A DNA stretch of 52,109 bases from assembly GCF_009372215.1 (NCBI RefSeq), contig NZ_LWRV01000042.1, forward strand, positions 1 to 52,109, given 5' to 3'. Source of the DNA: Acinetobacter portensis (GTDB taxonomy: Bacteria; Pseudomonadota; Gammaproteobacteria; Pseudomonadales; Moraxellaceae). Made by a program: the position numbers and the translations under genes. The notes below the pieces were generated by a model that was not told the DNA's origin, did not search any database, and saw nothing but the letters and a program-made list of their open reading frames with translations. How positions within the stretch are numbered: the first letter of the stretch is position 1; the number at the start of each line of letters is the position of its first letter. Below are positions 33,949 to 43,622 of this stretch, in pieces.

Positions 33949-36360
33949 GTGAAAGCAAAAATTAACATTCTGACTTTGTCGATCCTATCTTCTTTAGCAA
34001 TTACAACTTCAATGTCAACTTCAGCAGCTGCATTTTGTCAGGCTGGTGTGACCGCGTCTTATTGGGGAGGGGGAACGCTAGAAGATCGTACATTAGATGA
34101 ACAGGATTGTATTGAGATTGGTGCTAGTGGTGGAACAAACCCTTATGCTGGAACAGCTACAAATTTAGTTTTAGACAGTGGTTCTCAATTAAGTATTTTA
34201 GGGTACTTCCAAGATTCAACAATGAATAGTGGTTCTGAGGTGACAATCGGTAAGCTTCCTCAAATTGCAACAGGTTCATATAATGAATCAATCCCTGCTA
34301 TAGGTTCAAATATAACGGTTAATGAGGGTGCATTAATCCGTGTACATGCTGGCGGAACATTAGAAAATTCTCATATTAATGGGGGAACAGTTTATGTTAA
34401 CTCAGATAAACACCCAGAAGATCCAAGTCAATCTTTAAATAACACTGTAAATGCTGACGGCAAATTATTCGTTTATCTTGATGCTCAATCTTATGGGACT
34501 ATCATCAATAAAGGTGGTGCTGAATACCTACAATCGAGAGGTCAATCTTTCGGCTCAGTGATTAATGGTGGTCGACAAAATGTGATGTCTGCATCAACGG
34601 CTAATGACACTGTAATTAATAGTGGTGAGCAATATGTTCTTGAAGGGTCTATCGCAAATGGAACAATTATCAATAGTGGTAATCAATCTATTTGGGATAA
34701 TGGTCAGGCAAATAACACTATTGTAAATGGTGGTGTTCAAGATGTTTTAGCGACGGGTACAGCAACGGGCGTTAAATTATATAATAACGGTGTTCAAAAC
34801 ATTCGAGCAAATGCAACTGCGAAAGATGTTGAAATTCATGATCATGCAATTTCATGGATTGCAGCAGAAGGTAAGTTATTAGGTTCAACTCAAATTTATG
34901 ATCAAGGTCAGCTACAAATTGTTGCCGCAGCATCGGGTAAAGAAGCTGTTGTCGAATCGGTTACTTTAAATGATGCTTCATCGAGTGTATTTATTTTAGC
35001 GGGTAAACAAGATGATTTGGGGTCTCACATTGGTCAGCTAGATGGTAATGGTCGTATTGTATTTAAAACAGGTACAAACGAAACAACGGGTGAAGCTACA
35101 TATGCTCATCTGAACATTGATGAGCTTTCAGGAAATCAACATTTCCATTTCAACACATCTATTCAAGATGGTCGTGGTGATTACTTAACAATTCAAAAAG
35201 GTAGTGGTCAGCATCAAGTTTCTGTAGCAGATTCAGGCGCGGAAATTACATCTCCTTTTGATAAAAATTTAGACTTAATTACAGATGTAAGCAAAGGTTC
35301 TGAATTTGAACTTGCCAATATTAGTGGTCTAAATATTAATGCGGTAGATGGTGGTACTTACATGTACGAACTAAAAAACCGTGAAGATGCCAATGGTCAA
35401 ACTTGGTACTTAACCACAAAGCAAGATGAAAATGGCAATGAAATTACAACACCAGGTGTAGATGCTGTTTTAAGTTTAGGTAGTGCGGCTATTTTTGCAT
35501 TTAACAATGAACTTAATAATTTACGCTTTCGTAAAGGTACGTTAAAAAACAATGAAGGCGCTGCAGGTGTTTGGACACGCGCAACAGGTTCAAAAACAAA
35601 TGTAGCAACAGGTAATACGCATTTTGATTTAGAACAAATAGGTACAGAAGTTGGTATCGATAAGCAAATTGCTGTAAACAAAGACGGTGTTGCATTTGTG
35701 GGTGGTTTTGCAAGCTATGGTAAAGCAGATGTAAAACATGACCGCGGTGGTACTAGTAACATCGATAGCTATAGTTTTGGTGTATATGGAACGTATTTCC
35801 ATGATTCAGGCTTATATTTAGATGGTACTTTGAAATATAACCGCTTCGCGAATGATTTAAGTGCGCATTCAACAAATGGTCAATCTATTACAGGTGACTA
35901 CAACCAAAATGCTTGGGGTGGTGCGGTAGAAGGTGGTTTTAATACTCGCCTTAAACATAATACATGGGTAGAACCGTTTGTTCGTCTTTCATATGTTCAA
36001 ACTCAAGCGAAAACACTGAACTTAAACAATGATATGAAAGCTGATATTGGCGCACAAAAATCTTTAGCATCTGAAGTTGGTATTCATTTAGGTAAAGATT
36101 TTACTGTAGCGAATAACAGTACATTATCGCCATATATTAAAGCGGCTTGGAGCCATGAATTTATGGATAACAATAATGTATGGGTGAACGATACCAATAA
36201 GTTTGAAACGAATTTTTCTGGTGACGTAGCAAAACTTGGTCTAGGTTTAAATGCTCAGATCAATAAAACCTTTAGCGCCTTTTCAGAAATGAATTATGTA
36301 AAAGGTTCTAAAGTTGAAACACCTATTCATGCAAATCTTGGTGTTCGTTATAACTTTTAA
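33949..36360 (+). CDS. AIDA-type autotransporter (type Va secreted adhesin)
   Basis: An 803-residue outer-membrane autotransporter if started at GTG 33949, where GGA lies 7 bases upstream and a compact signal peptide results. A TTG at 33937 would add four residues. The passenger (about 35-540) holds AIDA-type repeats with patterns such as TIINSGNQS, TIVNGGVQD and INGGRQN, typical of a beta-helix adhesin. The translocator barrel spans about 540-803 (AGVWTRATGSK, FVGGFASYGKADV) and ends GVRYNF with the terminal Phe. No protease motif or RGD is seen. It most likely mediates adhesion or autoaggregation. Confidence 0.9.
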   Translation: MKAKINILTLSILSSLAITTSMSTSAAAFCQAGVTASYWGGGTLEDRTLDEQDCIEIGASGGTNPYAGTATNLVLDSGSQLSILGYFQDSTMNSGSEVTIGKLPQIATGSYNESIPAIGSNITVNEGALIRVHAGGTLENSHINGGTVYVNSDKHPEDPSQSLNNTVNADGKLFVYLDAQSYGTIINKGGAEYLQSRGQSFGSVINGGRQNVMSASTANDTVINSGEQYVLEGSIANGTIINSGNQSIWDNGQANNTIVNGGVQDVLATGTATGVKLYNNGVQNIRANATAKDVEIHDHAISWIAAEGKLLGSTQIYDQGQLQIVAAASGKEAVVESVTLNDASSSVFILAGKQDDLGSHIGQLDGNGRIVFKTGTNETTGEATYAHLNIDELSGNQHFHFNTSIQDGRGDYLTIQKGSGQHQVSVADSGAEITSPFDKNLDLITDVSKGSEFELANISGLNINAVDGGTYMYELKNREDANGQTWYLTTKQDENGNEITTPGVDAVLSLGSAAIFAFNNELNNLRFRKGTLKNNEGAAGVWTRATGSKTNVATGNTHFDLEQIGTEVGIDKQIAVNKDGVAFVGGFASYGKADVKHDRGGTSNIDSYSFGVYGTYFHDSGLYLDGTLKYNRFANDLSAHSTNGQSITGDYNQNAWGGAVEGGFNTRLKHNTWVEPFVRLSYVQTQAKTLNLNNDMKADIGAQKSLASEVGIHLGKDFTVANNSTLSPYIKAAWSHEFMDNNNVWVNDTNKFETNFSGDVAKLGLGLNAQINKTFSAFSEMNYVKGSKVETPIHANLGVRYNF

Positions 36361-36386
36361 TGACTGAAATTTTTAGTGAATAAATG

Positions 36387-36419
36387 AAGAGGAAATTCCA
36401 AGTGAGTTTCCTCTTTTTT
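36387..36419 (+). terminator. Terminator of the autotransporter
   Basis: Arms AAGAGGAAA and TTTCCTCTT with an 11-base loop end in six T, about 26 bases past the stop. Confidence 0.7.
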
Positions 36420-36553
36420 ATTTAAGAGTGTTTCTATTTAAACATTAGAGTAATAGATTGAATATTAACTATGATTCAATACGTGCTATTTTAAAGTTTA
36501 ATCAAGATTCAAAATGAAGTCTGTATTGCGACAGTGTTGGAAAAGGGAAAACG

Positions 36554-37393
36554 ATGAATAATTTTCAAAATAAAGTTGCAGCAATTACAGGTGCAGGCTC
36601 AGGTATAGGTCAACAACTTGCAGTTTTACTTGCCAAAGAGGGATGTCATTTATCTTTAAGTGATGTGAATGAGCAAGGATTAATTGAAACTGTTGAAAAA
36701 CTGAAAGAAACCGATGTGCGCGTTACCATCAAAAAACTAGATGTGTCAGACCGTTTTGCTGTTCAAGAATGGGCAGAAGAAACTGTAAAAGATCATGGTT
36801 CTGTAAACATGATTTTTAATAATGCAGGCGTAGCTTTGGCATCTACTGTTGAAGGTGCTTCTTATGAAGAACTTGAATGGATTGTCAATATTAACTTTTG
36901 GGGCGTTGTTTACGGCACCAAAGAATTCTTACCACTCATTAAGCAAACAGGCGATGGCCACATCGTAAATATTTCTAGTTTGTTTGGATTAACCGCACAG
37001 CCAACGCAATCTGCATATAACGCCACTAAATTTGCGGTACGTGGTTTTACAGAATCACTTCGTCAAGAATTGGATATGGAAAATTGTGGCGTGAGTGCGT
37101 TATGTGTACACCCCGGTGGTATTCGTACTAATATCGCAAATGCTGCAAGAACCAATGAAAGCTTAAAAAGCTTAGGGATAAATCCTGAAAAATCGGCAAA
37201 ATCGTTTAATAAATTTTTACGTTGTCCACCTGAAGAAGCTGCTCGTCAAATTTTAGAAGCAGTGAAAAAAGATAAGCGACGTTTATTAATTGGTAATGAT
37301 GCCAAAGCTTTAGATCTTTTACAGCGTTTACTCCCTGCTGGCTATCAAAAAGTCATTGCCTTTGCGAGCAAATCGGGTAAGCCTAAAAAATAG
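36554..37393 (+). CDS. SDR family NAD(P)-dependent oxidoreductase
   Basis: A 279-residue short-chain dehydrogenase. The Rossmann motif is GAGSGIG (about 15-21), followed by the acidic SDVNE region that suggests NAD use, NNAG (about 90-93), the catalytic Ser in NISSLFG and the Tyr/Lys pair in YNATK. It has a long C-terminal extension (KSFNKFLRCPPEEAARQILEAV) as in the classical SDR subgroup of this size. The substrate is unknown. AAGGG before the ATG marks the start. A terminator follows directly and the LLM monooxygenase is convergent. Confidence 0.92.
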   Translation: MNNFQNKVAAITGAGSGIGQQLAVLLAKEGCHLSLSDVNEQGLIETVEKLKETDVRVTIKKLDVSDRFAVQEWAEETVKDHGSVNMIFNNAGVALASTVEGASYEELEWIVNINFWGVVYGTKEFLPLIKQTGDGHIVNISSLFGLTAQPTQSAYNATKFAVRGFTESLRQELDMENCGVSALCVHPGGIRTNIANAARTNESLKSLGINPEKSAKSFNKFLRCPPEEAARQILEAVKKDKRRLLIGNDAKALDLLQRLLPAGYQKVIAFASKSGKPKK

Positions 37394-37408
37394 CTAAAAT
37401 TGAAGTAT

Positions 37409-37440
37409 AAAAAGCCTGCAATGCAGGCTTTTTATTTTTT
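37409..37440. terminator. Bidirectional terminator between SDR and LLM genes
   Basis: Arms AAAAAGCCTGCA and TGCAGGCTTTTT around one base (core stem GCCTGC/GCAGGC), T runs on both strands. Confidence 0.85.
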
Positions 37441-37448
37441 AAAGATGA

Positions 37449-38825
37449 TTAAGATGCTTCAGCCGCTTTGTTTCGTTCCGTAAGAACGTATTGATTTTCA
37501 GGTCGTTTAAGACCTAAGTTTTCACGTAAAGTTGTTCCTTCGTATTCTGTTCGGAACAAGCCTCGACGTTGTAATTCAGGCACAATAAACTCGATAAAAT
37601 CGTTTAAACCTGTAGGTGTGGATGGAGGAAGCACATTGAAACCATCAGCCGCTTCATTTTCAAACCATTCTTGTAGTTGATCGACAACTTGTTCAGGTGT
37701 GCCAATAAGCGTCCAATGTCCACGCGCTGAAGCAATATATTCGTAAAGCTGACGAATGGTAAAATTATGCTCTTTGGCAATATCAATCATAAGTTGTTGA
37801 CGACTTGAGAAGGTCAAATCTGCATCGCTAATTTTTGGAATTGACTTATCTAAATCATATTTAGATAAGTCAATTCCACCTGCTAAACCTGCAAGTAAAC
37901 CGCGTCCTACGTCAGGAAGAATCAAGCTATTGAGTAAGTCATATTTGGCTTTGGCTTCTTCTTCAGTTTGAGCAACAAAAATTGAAACACCTGGCATAAT
38001 TCTTAAGTCATCTGCATGGCGACCATATTTTACTAAGCGACTTTTTACATCACGATAAAAGCCTTGAGCATCAGCTAAACTTTGTTGCGACGTAAAAATA
38101 ACCTCAGCATGTTTTGCTGCAAGTTCACGACCATCTTCAGATTGTCCCGCTTGCACAATAACAGGATAGCCTTGTGGTGGACGAGGAACGTTTAAAGCAC
38201 CTTGTACGTTAAAATATTTACCGCTATGAAGTGGTTCATGGCTTTTTGAAACCTCAAAGAATTGACCTGTTTCTTTGTCATATTTAAATGCATCATCTTC
38301 CCAAGAATCCCAAAGTTTTTGAACAACTTCAATAAATTCATCGGCACGTTCATAGCGTAAAGCAGGGTCTGGATGTTGTTGTAAACTGAAATTTCGTGCT
38401 GTTGATGCTGCACTTGTTGTCACAACATTCCATGCTGCACGACCTTTGCTAATATGATCTAAAGATGCAAATTTTCGAGCAAGTAAGTATGGATCTTCAT
38501 AAGTGGTTGATGCTGTCGCAATGAAACCAATATTTTTTGTGACTGCTGAAATTGCAGCAAATAAAGTCACAGGTTCAAAACCAACGGCTTTATCTGTATA
38601 ACCAAGCGTATGAGAATCTTTGCTTGCACCATGACTCCAACTTACTGAAAGTCCATCGGCAAGAAAATAGGCATCAAATAAGCCTTTTTCTGCGGTTTTA
38701 GCGAGTTCAATAGCGTAGTCGATACTTAGATGATCTTGTGGGCGCGATTCAGGATGGCGCCATCCTGCTGCATGTTGCGATGTTGTTGGAATGAATGCGC
38801 CAAGTTTTATTTGTCGTTGTGCCAT
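37449..38825 (-). CDS. LLM-class flavin-dependent oxidoreductase (NtaA/SnaA/DszA type)
   Basis: A 458-residue FMN-dependent, TIM-barrel monooxygenase of the NtaA/SnaA/DszA/SoxA group. It opens with IKLGAFIPTTSQHAAGWRHP and has AEKGLFDAYFLADG, then FIATASTTYEDPYLLARKF, GRAAWNVVTTSAASTARNF and PVIVQAGQSEDGRELAAKHAE, all typical. Members use reduced flavin from a partner reductase to attack amines, sulfonates or aromatic sulfur, but no reductase or ABC transporter gene is beside it, so the substrate is unknown. An MATE pump gene lies 131 bases upstream. A 41-base perfect hairpin lies inside the coding region. Confidence 0.92.
   Translation of the reverse strand: MAQRQIKLGAFIPTTSQHAAGWRHPESRPQDHLSIDYAIELAKTAEKGLFDAYFLADGLSVSWSHGASKDSHTLGYTDKAVGFEPVTLFAAISAVTKNIGFIATASTTYEDPYLLARKFASLDHISKGRAAWNVVTTSAASTARNFSLQQHPDPALRYERADEFIEVVQKLWDSWEDDAFKYDKETGQFFEVSKSHEPLHSGKYFNVQGALNVPRPPQGYPVIVQAGQSEDGRELAAKHAEVIFTSQQSLADAQGFYRDVKSRLVKYGRHADDLRIMPGVSIFVAQTEEEAKAKYDLLNSLILPDVGRGLLAGLAGGIDLSKYDLDKSIPKISDADLTFSSRQQLMIDIAKEHNFTIRQLYEYIASARGHWTLIGTPEQVVDQLQEWFENEAADGFNVLPPSTPTGLNDFIEFIVPELQRRGLFRTEYEGTTLRENLGLKRPENQYVLTERNKAAEAS
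37837..37877. repeat. Perfect 19-bp inverted repeat inside the LLM gene
   Basis: Arms 37837-37855 and 37859-37877 are exact reverse complements separated by CAT. The coding strand encodes GIDLSKYDLDKSIP across it. It is unusually long for a coding hairpin and has no T run next to it. Confidence 0.95.
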
Positions 38826-38956
38826 GAGAACAGCCTATACATTTTTTAATTTATGTATAGCGTTATAACAACTCAAGAAATGGATGAAAAATAAGATAAA
38901 AATAATACCTTATACAAAATATGGAATTGTGATCTTTATCTATGTTTTAACGGTTA

Positions 38957-40327
38957 TTAAATTAAAACTTTGACCGTTTTTTTCTTCCAAACAAATTGGT
39001 AATACAAACCTTGCATAATGCATAAGCAAACGAATGCGAGTGCATAGCCATACCAAATGCCTTCTAATCCCCACCAATTACTAAAGGTATAAGCAGCAGG
39101 AACTTCAATACAAACAATTGCGAGAACATTAATAATCATTGGAATAGTCACAGTTCCACTTGCTCGCATAATTGAAGCAAAAATAGCACTCGCACCAAAG
39201 AATAAAATTGACCATAAAACAATAAATAAAAGCTGTTGACCTAAGGCAACAACATTTGGATCTGTAATAAATAAAGCCATTAAATATTTAGAAAATAGGT
39301 AGGCTGAAATGACCAATGTTCCCGTGAATATGATATTCATTCCAAGGGCTGTACGTGTCACTTTCGCGAGTAAGTCTGACTTACCTGCACCAATGGCTTG
39401 AGCTGCAAAAATAGAAGCAGCAATGGCAATAGAAAGTGCAGGGAATTGAATGTAATTCAATACCTGATTGACTGCACCATAGGCAGCGGTTGCATCTGCA
39501 CCATGTCGATTGACTAAACCTACAATCACCAAACCTGCTACAGAGGTTGTAACCATCTGTACACCTGTTGGAATGCCTAAACGTAAAATAATTTTGCTCA
39601 GTTTCGGTTGATGACGAATGCTTTTAATCAGTTGCCAATCGGGCTTTAAAGGGTGATCTTTTTTATTTAAATAGACGGTTAAAAAGATTAATACCGTTAA
39701 CATCCCCAAGCTTGTCGCAATGGCAGGGGCAATAATGCCAAGTTTTGGAAAGCCAAAATATCCTGCAATTAATACAGGTGTTGTAATCACTCCAACACCA
39801 ATAGACATGGTCGATGCTAGAAGTGGCGTTCGACTATCGCCTACACCACGTAAAATTGAAGTGTAAATAATATAGATAAATAACAGTGGGCTACCTGCAA
39901 GCATCCATTGCACATAAGGCAGAGATAGATGCATGACTTCATCATCTATACCCAAAGCCATTAAGATGTGTTTTGCATATAACACGCCAAAAATAGCAAT
40001 CAGCGAGCCACCAATAAGGGTCATAAATAGCGTTGAACCCACGACACAGCGTACTTTCTCTAAATTTTGCGCACCCCAAGCTTGTCCAACTAAAACCGTT
40101 GCACCTGCGGAAAGCCCAATAACAAAAGCCATTAAACAAAATAGGATAGGAAAGAAAACCGACACAGCCGCAATGGCATGAACCCCAAGCATTTGACCCA
40201 CAAAAATGGTGTTAATGGTGCCTGAAAGGTTTTGCAAAATATTAGTCGCAATTAAGGGCAAAAGGAAAACCAAAAAGGTTTTCCATAAATTTTGTTGCGT
40301 GACTAATGATTGCTGATGTTGCGACAT
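38957..40327 (-). CDS. MATE family efflux transporter
   Basis: A 456-residue MATE transporter with about 12 membrane helices. The conserved N-terminal region NTIFVGQMLGVHAIAAVSVFFPILF fits the family (helix 1-2), and the second half repeats the pattern (AAYGAVNQVLNYIQFPALS, QAIGAGKSDL). MATE pumps export cationic drugs or organic cations using Na+ or H+; substrate and coupling ion cannot be read here. It is distinct from the well-studied AbeM only by what I cannot compare. It probably has its own promoter. A hairpin terminator of the next gene lies behind its 5' end. Confidence 0.93.
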   Translation of the reverse strand: MSQHQQSLVTQQNLWKTFLVFLLPLIATNILQNLSGTINTIFVGQMLGVHAIAAVSVFFPILFCLMAFVIGLSAGATVLVGQAWGAQNLEKVRCVVGSTLFMTLIGGSLIAIFGVLYAKHILMALGIDDEVMHLSLPYVQWMLAGSPLLFIYIIYTSILRGVGDSRTPLLASTMSIGVGVITTPVLIAGYFGFPKLGIIAPAIATSLGMLTVLIFLTVYLNKKDHPLKPDWQLIKSIRHQPKLSKIILRLGIPTGVQMVTTSVAGLVIVGLVNRHGADATAAYGAVNQVLNYIQFPALSIAIAASIFAAQAIGAGKSDLLAKVTRTALGMNIIFTGTLVISAYLFSKYLMALFITDPNVVALGQQLLFIVLWSILFFGASAIFASIMRASGTVTIPMIINVLAIVCIEVPAAYTFSNWWGLEGIWYGYALAFVCLCIMQGLYYQFVWKKKTVKVLI

Positions 40328-40393
40328 GTATGCGTCCGTTTCACTGTATTTTTATGATTTTCAATATATTTTAGACTACATGAATGCATTAAA

Positions 40394-40426
40394 AAATGCC
40401 TTAGTTATTCAGTAACAAAGGCATTT
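40394..40426 (-). terminator. Terminator of the aminotransferase gene
   Basis: AAATGCCTT-a-GTTA and TAAC-a-AAGGCATTT form a long hairpin; on the minus strand TTTTTT follows, as expected 14 bases past the aminotransferase stop. Confidence 0.7.
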
Positions 40427-40439
40427 AAAGTACTTATTT

Positions 40440-41594
40440 TTATACCTGAGATAATATTTGTGCTGCTTGAATAAGCGTTTCGTCTTTTTTGGCAAAACAG
40501 AAACGAATCATCTTTAAATCTTTGGGTGCATTTTTATAAAATACAGACACAGGTATGGCAACAATACCGTGTTTTTCAGCAAGATATTGGCACATTTCAA
40601 CATCGGTTAAATCTGGACGAATATCGCTGTAATCTAAGTTTTGAAAGTATGTTCCAGAAGACGCTGTAAATTTAAAACGTGAATGCTTTAAACCTGAATT
40701 GAATAAATCGCGTTTTGCTTGGTAGAAACTTGCAAGTTGTTCAATATGCTCAGGATATTTTTGCATAAAGTTGGTAAGTGCAACTTGAACAGGTGTTACC
40801 CCACAAAAATTGGCAAATTGGTAAACCTGACGGAAAACGGTCATCAGTTCAGGTGCAGCAACGCAATAACCTGTTTTCCAACCTGTAACATGAAAGGTTT
40901 TACCAAATGAACCGACTACAAAACTACGATGACGCAATTCAGGAAATGAAAGTGCTGAATAGTGTTTTTGACCATCGTAAATAAGGTGTTCATACACTTC
41001 ATCTGACAGCACAATAATATTTTTATCTTGAATAAGCGCGATTAAATTGAGCCAATCTTGTTTACTCCAAATTGCGCCTGTTGGGTTATGTGGCGTATTT
41101 ACAATCACCATTTTAGTTTTAGCTGAAATAGCATCTTTCACTTTATTCCAATCGACTGAAAAGTGGGGTGCTGTGAGTGAAATATGAATAGGCGTCGCAC
41201 CTACAAGCTGAATACTTGGTGCATAACTGTCATAACTTGGGTCAAAAATAATGACTTCATCACCTGCATGAACAAGCGCTTGAATAGCACTGAAAATGCC
41301 AATGGTTGCTCCAGGTGTAATCGTCATTTCAGTGATCGGATCAAGATGGACATCATCTCGTTTTAAAAATTGTTGAACCAATTGTTCACGTAAATTGAGT
41401 AGACCATCGCCTGGTGAATATTGATTAAAACCATCTAACGTGGCTTTGCTTAATTCTTCTAATAACGCAGATGGTGCGGGAAAATCAGGAAATCCTTGAG
41501 ATAGGTTTAAAGCATTTAAGCGTTGTGCCAAAGCCGACATCACGCTAAAAATAGTGACGCCTTGAGAGGGAAGTTTGGATTGGATTTCGATCAT
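40440..41594 (-). CDS. PLP-dependent aminotransferase (methionine aminotransferase-like)
   Basis: A 384-residue class I/II aminotransferase. Visible blocks are LSQGFPDFPAPSAL, PGDGLLNLREQL, the PLP-contacting ITPGATIGIFSAIQAL, NTPHNPTGAIW, VLSDEVYEHLIYDG and the PLP Lys in GSFGKTFHVTGWKTGY. The layout matches YbdL-type methionine aminotransferase of E. coli. The substrate inferred is methionine or an aromatic amino acid; this is family-based only. No close partner gene; the downstream MATE gene is separated by a terminator. No ribosome binding site is striking. Confidence 0.9.
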   Translation of the reverse strand: MIEIQSKLPSQGVTIFSVMSALAQRLNALNLSQGFPDFPAPSALLEELSKATLDGFNQYSPGDGLLNLREQLVQQFLKRDDVHLDPITEMTITPGATIGIFSAIQALVHAGDEVIIFDPSYDSYAPSIQLVGATPIHISLTAPHFSVDWNKVKDAISAKTKMVIVNTPHNPTGAIWSKQDWLNLIALIQDKNIIVLSDEVYEHLIYDGQKHYSALSFPELRHRSFVVGSFGKTFHVTGWKTGYCVAAPELMTVFRQVYQFANFCGVTPVQVALTNFMQKYPEHIEQLASFYQAKRDLFNSGLKHSRFKFTASSGTYFQNLDYSDIRPDLTDVEMCQYLAEKHGIVAIPVSVFYKNAPKDLKMIRFCFAKKDETLIQAAQILSQV

Positions 41595-41663
41595 GACCGC
41601 ACTAAATGTTTAAATTAACTAGAGTTCTTAACATAGCATGATCAATTGAATTTCTTATTCTAA

Positions 41664-41684
41664 AATGCTGATCAGATCAGCATT
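41664..41684 (-). terminator. Probable terminator of the DUF445 gene
   Basis: Perfect arms AATGCTGATC and GATCAGCATT around one A; the minus strand continues with a short T-rich run (TTTTAG), so efficiency is uncertain. Confidence 0.45.
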
Positions 41685-41693
41685 CATTTGACA

Positions 41694-43001
41694 TTAAAAT
41701 GCATAATCAACAAAAGCTCGAATTAAACCTAAACCCAAACCAATAAAAGCACCAACGACCACGCCATTCACACGAATCATGTGTAAATCGCCACCGACTT
41801 CATTTTCAATTTTATCGATCATTTCACTAGAGTCCCATTCGTGAATTTTTTCACTAATAAAACGAATGACTTTTTCACTATATTGATCAGATAAATTAAT
41901 GGCAACGGAACTCATTTTGTCATTTAAAAGTTCACGAACAGCTTGGTTTGAAATGATACTTTCACCCACTTGCTGAATAGCAATACGAATATTTTGTGCA
42001 ATGCCCGAATTTGGTTTTTCTAAGTCATCTTTAATTGCATTACATAAAATAACCACGGCACCACTTATAAAATTAAGAACTTGAGGGCTTTCTAATAATG
42101 CATTTTTAGTGTCGTTTAGTTTGGTGCTCGCATGACTATTTTTATCTGCAAGCTCAAGCATCAGCTGTTGACCAAACTCTTCTATATGGTTGCGCCAAGG
42201 GTGTTCAGGGTCCGATAGCATTGCCTCAATTCGTTCTATAAGTGAATCGATTGAACGCTGTTGAACATCGATGCCAATCCAACTTGCACCTTTAGCGAGT
42301 TTCCAAACCCCCATTTCCTTAAATAATCGTTTGCTTATTTCCTGTATTTTTTCAGGATTTTTCAGCATCCATTCGTGAGCAACATCTAAACCGCGTTGTA
42401 AAACATCTTGATGGAAATCATTTTCCAAAACTGCACGAAGCATTTCACTTGCAAGATGATTAATTTCGGTATTTTTCACCCATTGAACGCTGTTGGTTTG
42501 AATGAACTTCCCAATTTGATCTTGCCCAATAAACTCAAAAATTTTGGGTGCAGATTGTTGAATAAGTTGCGTGATTTGTAAGTTGTTTTGAGGGGTTGCA
42601 AGCCATTGCCCAAATGCTAAAGAAAGGTCTGTATTCGCTAAACTTTTTTCTACCACTTGAGGCGATAAAAAGTTTTCCTGAACAAAGCGTCCCATAGATT
42701 CTGCAATACGGGCTTTATTTCGAGGAATAATTTCTGTGTGGTCACGTAAAAATTTAGGAATGGGCATTTTCCCAAAAGGATTACGAAACAAAACGGTAAT
42801 GGCATACCAATCGGCTAATCCACCCACAACGCCTGCTTCTGCCGAAAGCATCAGAATATGAATGAGCCAAACATATTCAGGCAGAAGTTTTGCGGCAACC
42901 ATTAATGCAAGCCAAATTAGCACAGCAATAACAAGTGCCAGAGCTGCAAAACGTTTACTACGTTGTAAGTTTGGCGATATTTCGCTGTTTGGTTCTGCCA
43001 T
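41694..43001 (-). CDS. DUF445 family inner-membrane protein
   Basis: A 435-residue protein with two N-terminal membrane helices (about 18-37 and 42-63), a large helical soluble domain and a C-terminal helix (about 412-432). The family landmark is GVVGGLADWYAITVLFRNPFGKMPIPKF near residues 57-84, followed by IPRNKARIAESMGRFVQENFLSP. The C-terminus repeats MIRVNGVVVGAFIGLGLG. DUF445 (YjiN-like) proteins are envelope proteins of unknown function. It is the last gene of a run with the lipoprotein (15-base gap) and DUF924 genes upstream. GGAA precedes the ATG. Confidence 0.9.
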   Translation of the reverse strand: MAEPNSEISPNLQRSKRFAALALVIAVLIWLALMVAAKLLPEYVWLIHILMLSAEAGVVGGLADWYAITVLFRNPFGKMPIPKFLRDHTEIIPRNKARIAESMGRFVQENFLSPQVVEKSLANTDLSLAFGQWLATPQNNLQITQLIQQSAPKIFEFIGQDQIGKFIQTNSVQWVKNTEINHLASEMLRAVLENDFHQDVLQRGLDVAHEWMLKNPEKIQEISKRLFKEMGVWKLAKGASWIGIDVQQRSIDSLIERIEAMLSDPEHPWRNHIEEFGQQLMLELADKNSHASTKLNDTKNALLESPQVLNFISGAVVILCNAIKDDLEKPNSGIAQNIRIAIQQVGESIISNQAVRELLNDKMSSVAINLSDQYSEKVIRFISEKIHEWDSSEMIDKIENEVGGDLHMIRVNGVVVGAFIGLGLGLIRAFVDYAF

Positions 43002-43015
43002 AAAGTTTCCGTTAT

Positions 43016-43579
43016 TTATTTGCTAGGCGTGGTTGCAGCTTGCGGTTGTAATACTTCACCTGTTGCACTCAAGCCGTATTTATTGCCTAAAGATTTTAGA
43101 ATCAAAGTAGCATCAAAAGCATCTTGAGGGGCAGATTTTTGATCTTTAAAGCATTCAATTGTATAAGAAACTTGAGCTGGTTCTACATTCACCACTTGTG
43201 GCGTGTCATAGAATGGGTCAGGCCAAAAAGCAGGATGACGACGGTAATAACCATATGGACCGTACATTGGCGGTGTTGGATAAACCACGGCTTGACGAGG
43301 TGGTTTTTGCGAACGGTTACTTGGATCATCCATCACTTTAAAGAAGCGGAAACCATTTTTAAGCGTGGTTTGTGCTGCTTTGACTAAAGTAATTTCTTCG
43401 GCTGTGCCATAGCTCATATTTGTGTCGGCAACGAAACTAATGCGATAGGTTTTTGCATTAAGTGGCGTTTGGCTAAATTGACCTAATTGATCAAACGTAC
43501 GTGGTTTGCTTGGTAATGTTGCACAACCCGTCATGGTAAGCGTAGCAGCCATTGCTAAGCCCGTGAGTATTTTCTTCAT
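43016..43579 (-). CDS. Lipoprotein, CC0125/CC1285-like
   Basis: A 187-residue lipoprotein with lipobox MTGC (Cys20 from the ATG at 43579; AGGAGG-like CCTCCT on the + strand marks the ribosome binding site). The core KTYRISFVADTNMSYGTAEEITLVKAAQTTLKNGFRFFKVMDD resembles the CC0125/CC1285 lipoproteins, whose role is unknown. A Pro/Tyr-rich segment (YPTPPMYGPYGYYRRHPAFWPDPF) follows, like an exposed linker. It lies between the DUF924 and DUF445 genes on one transcript. In-frame codons to 43612 are unlikely to be used. Confidence 0.75.
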   Translation of the reverse strand: MKKILTGLAMAATLTMTGCATLPSKPRTFDQLGQFSQTPLNAKTYRISFVADTNMSYGTAEEITLVKAAQTTLKNGFRFFKVMDDPSNRSQKPPRQAVVYPTPPMYGPYGYYRRHPAFWPDPFYDTPQVVNVEPAQVSYTIECFKDQKSAPQDAFDATLILKSLGNKYGLSATGEVLQPQAATTPSK

Positions 43580-43622
43580 GCTAAACCTCCTAAGAGTGTA
43601 GCTAGATAGCAAGGGGAGAGTA

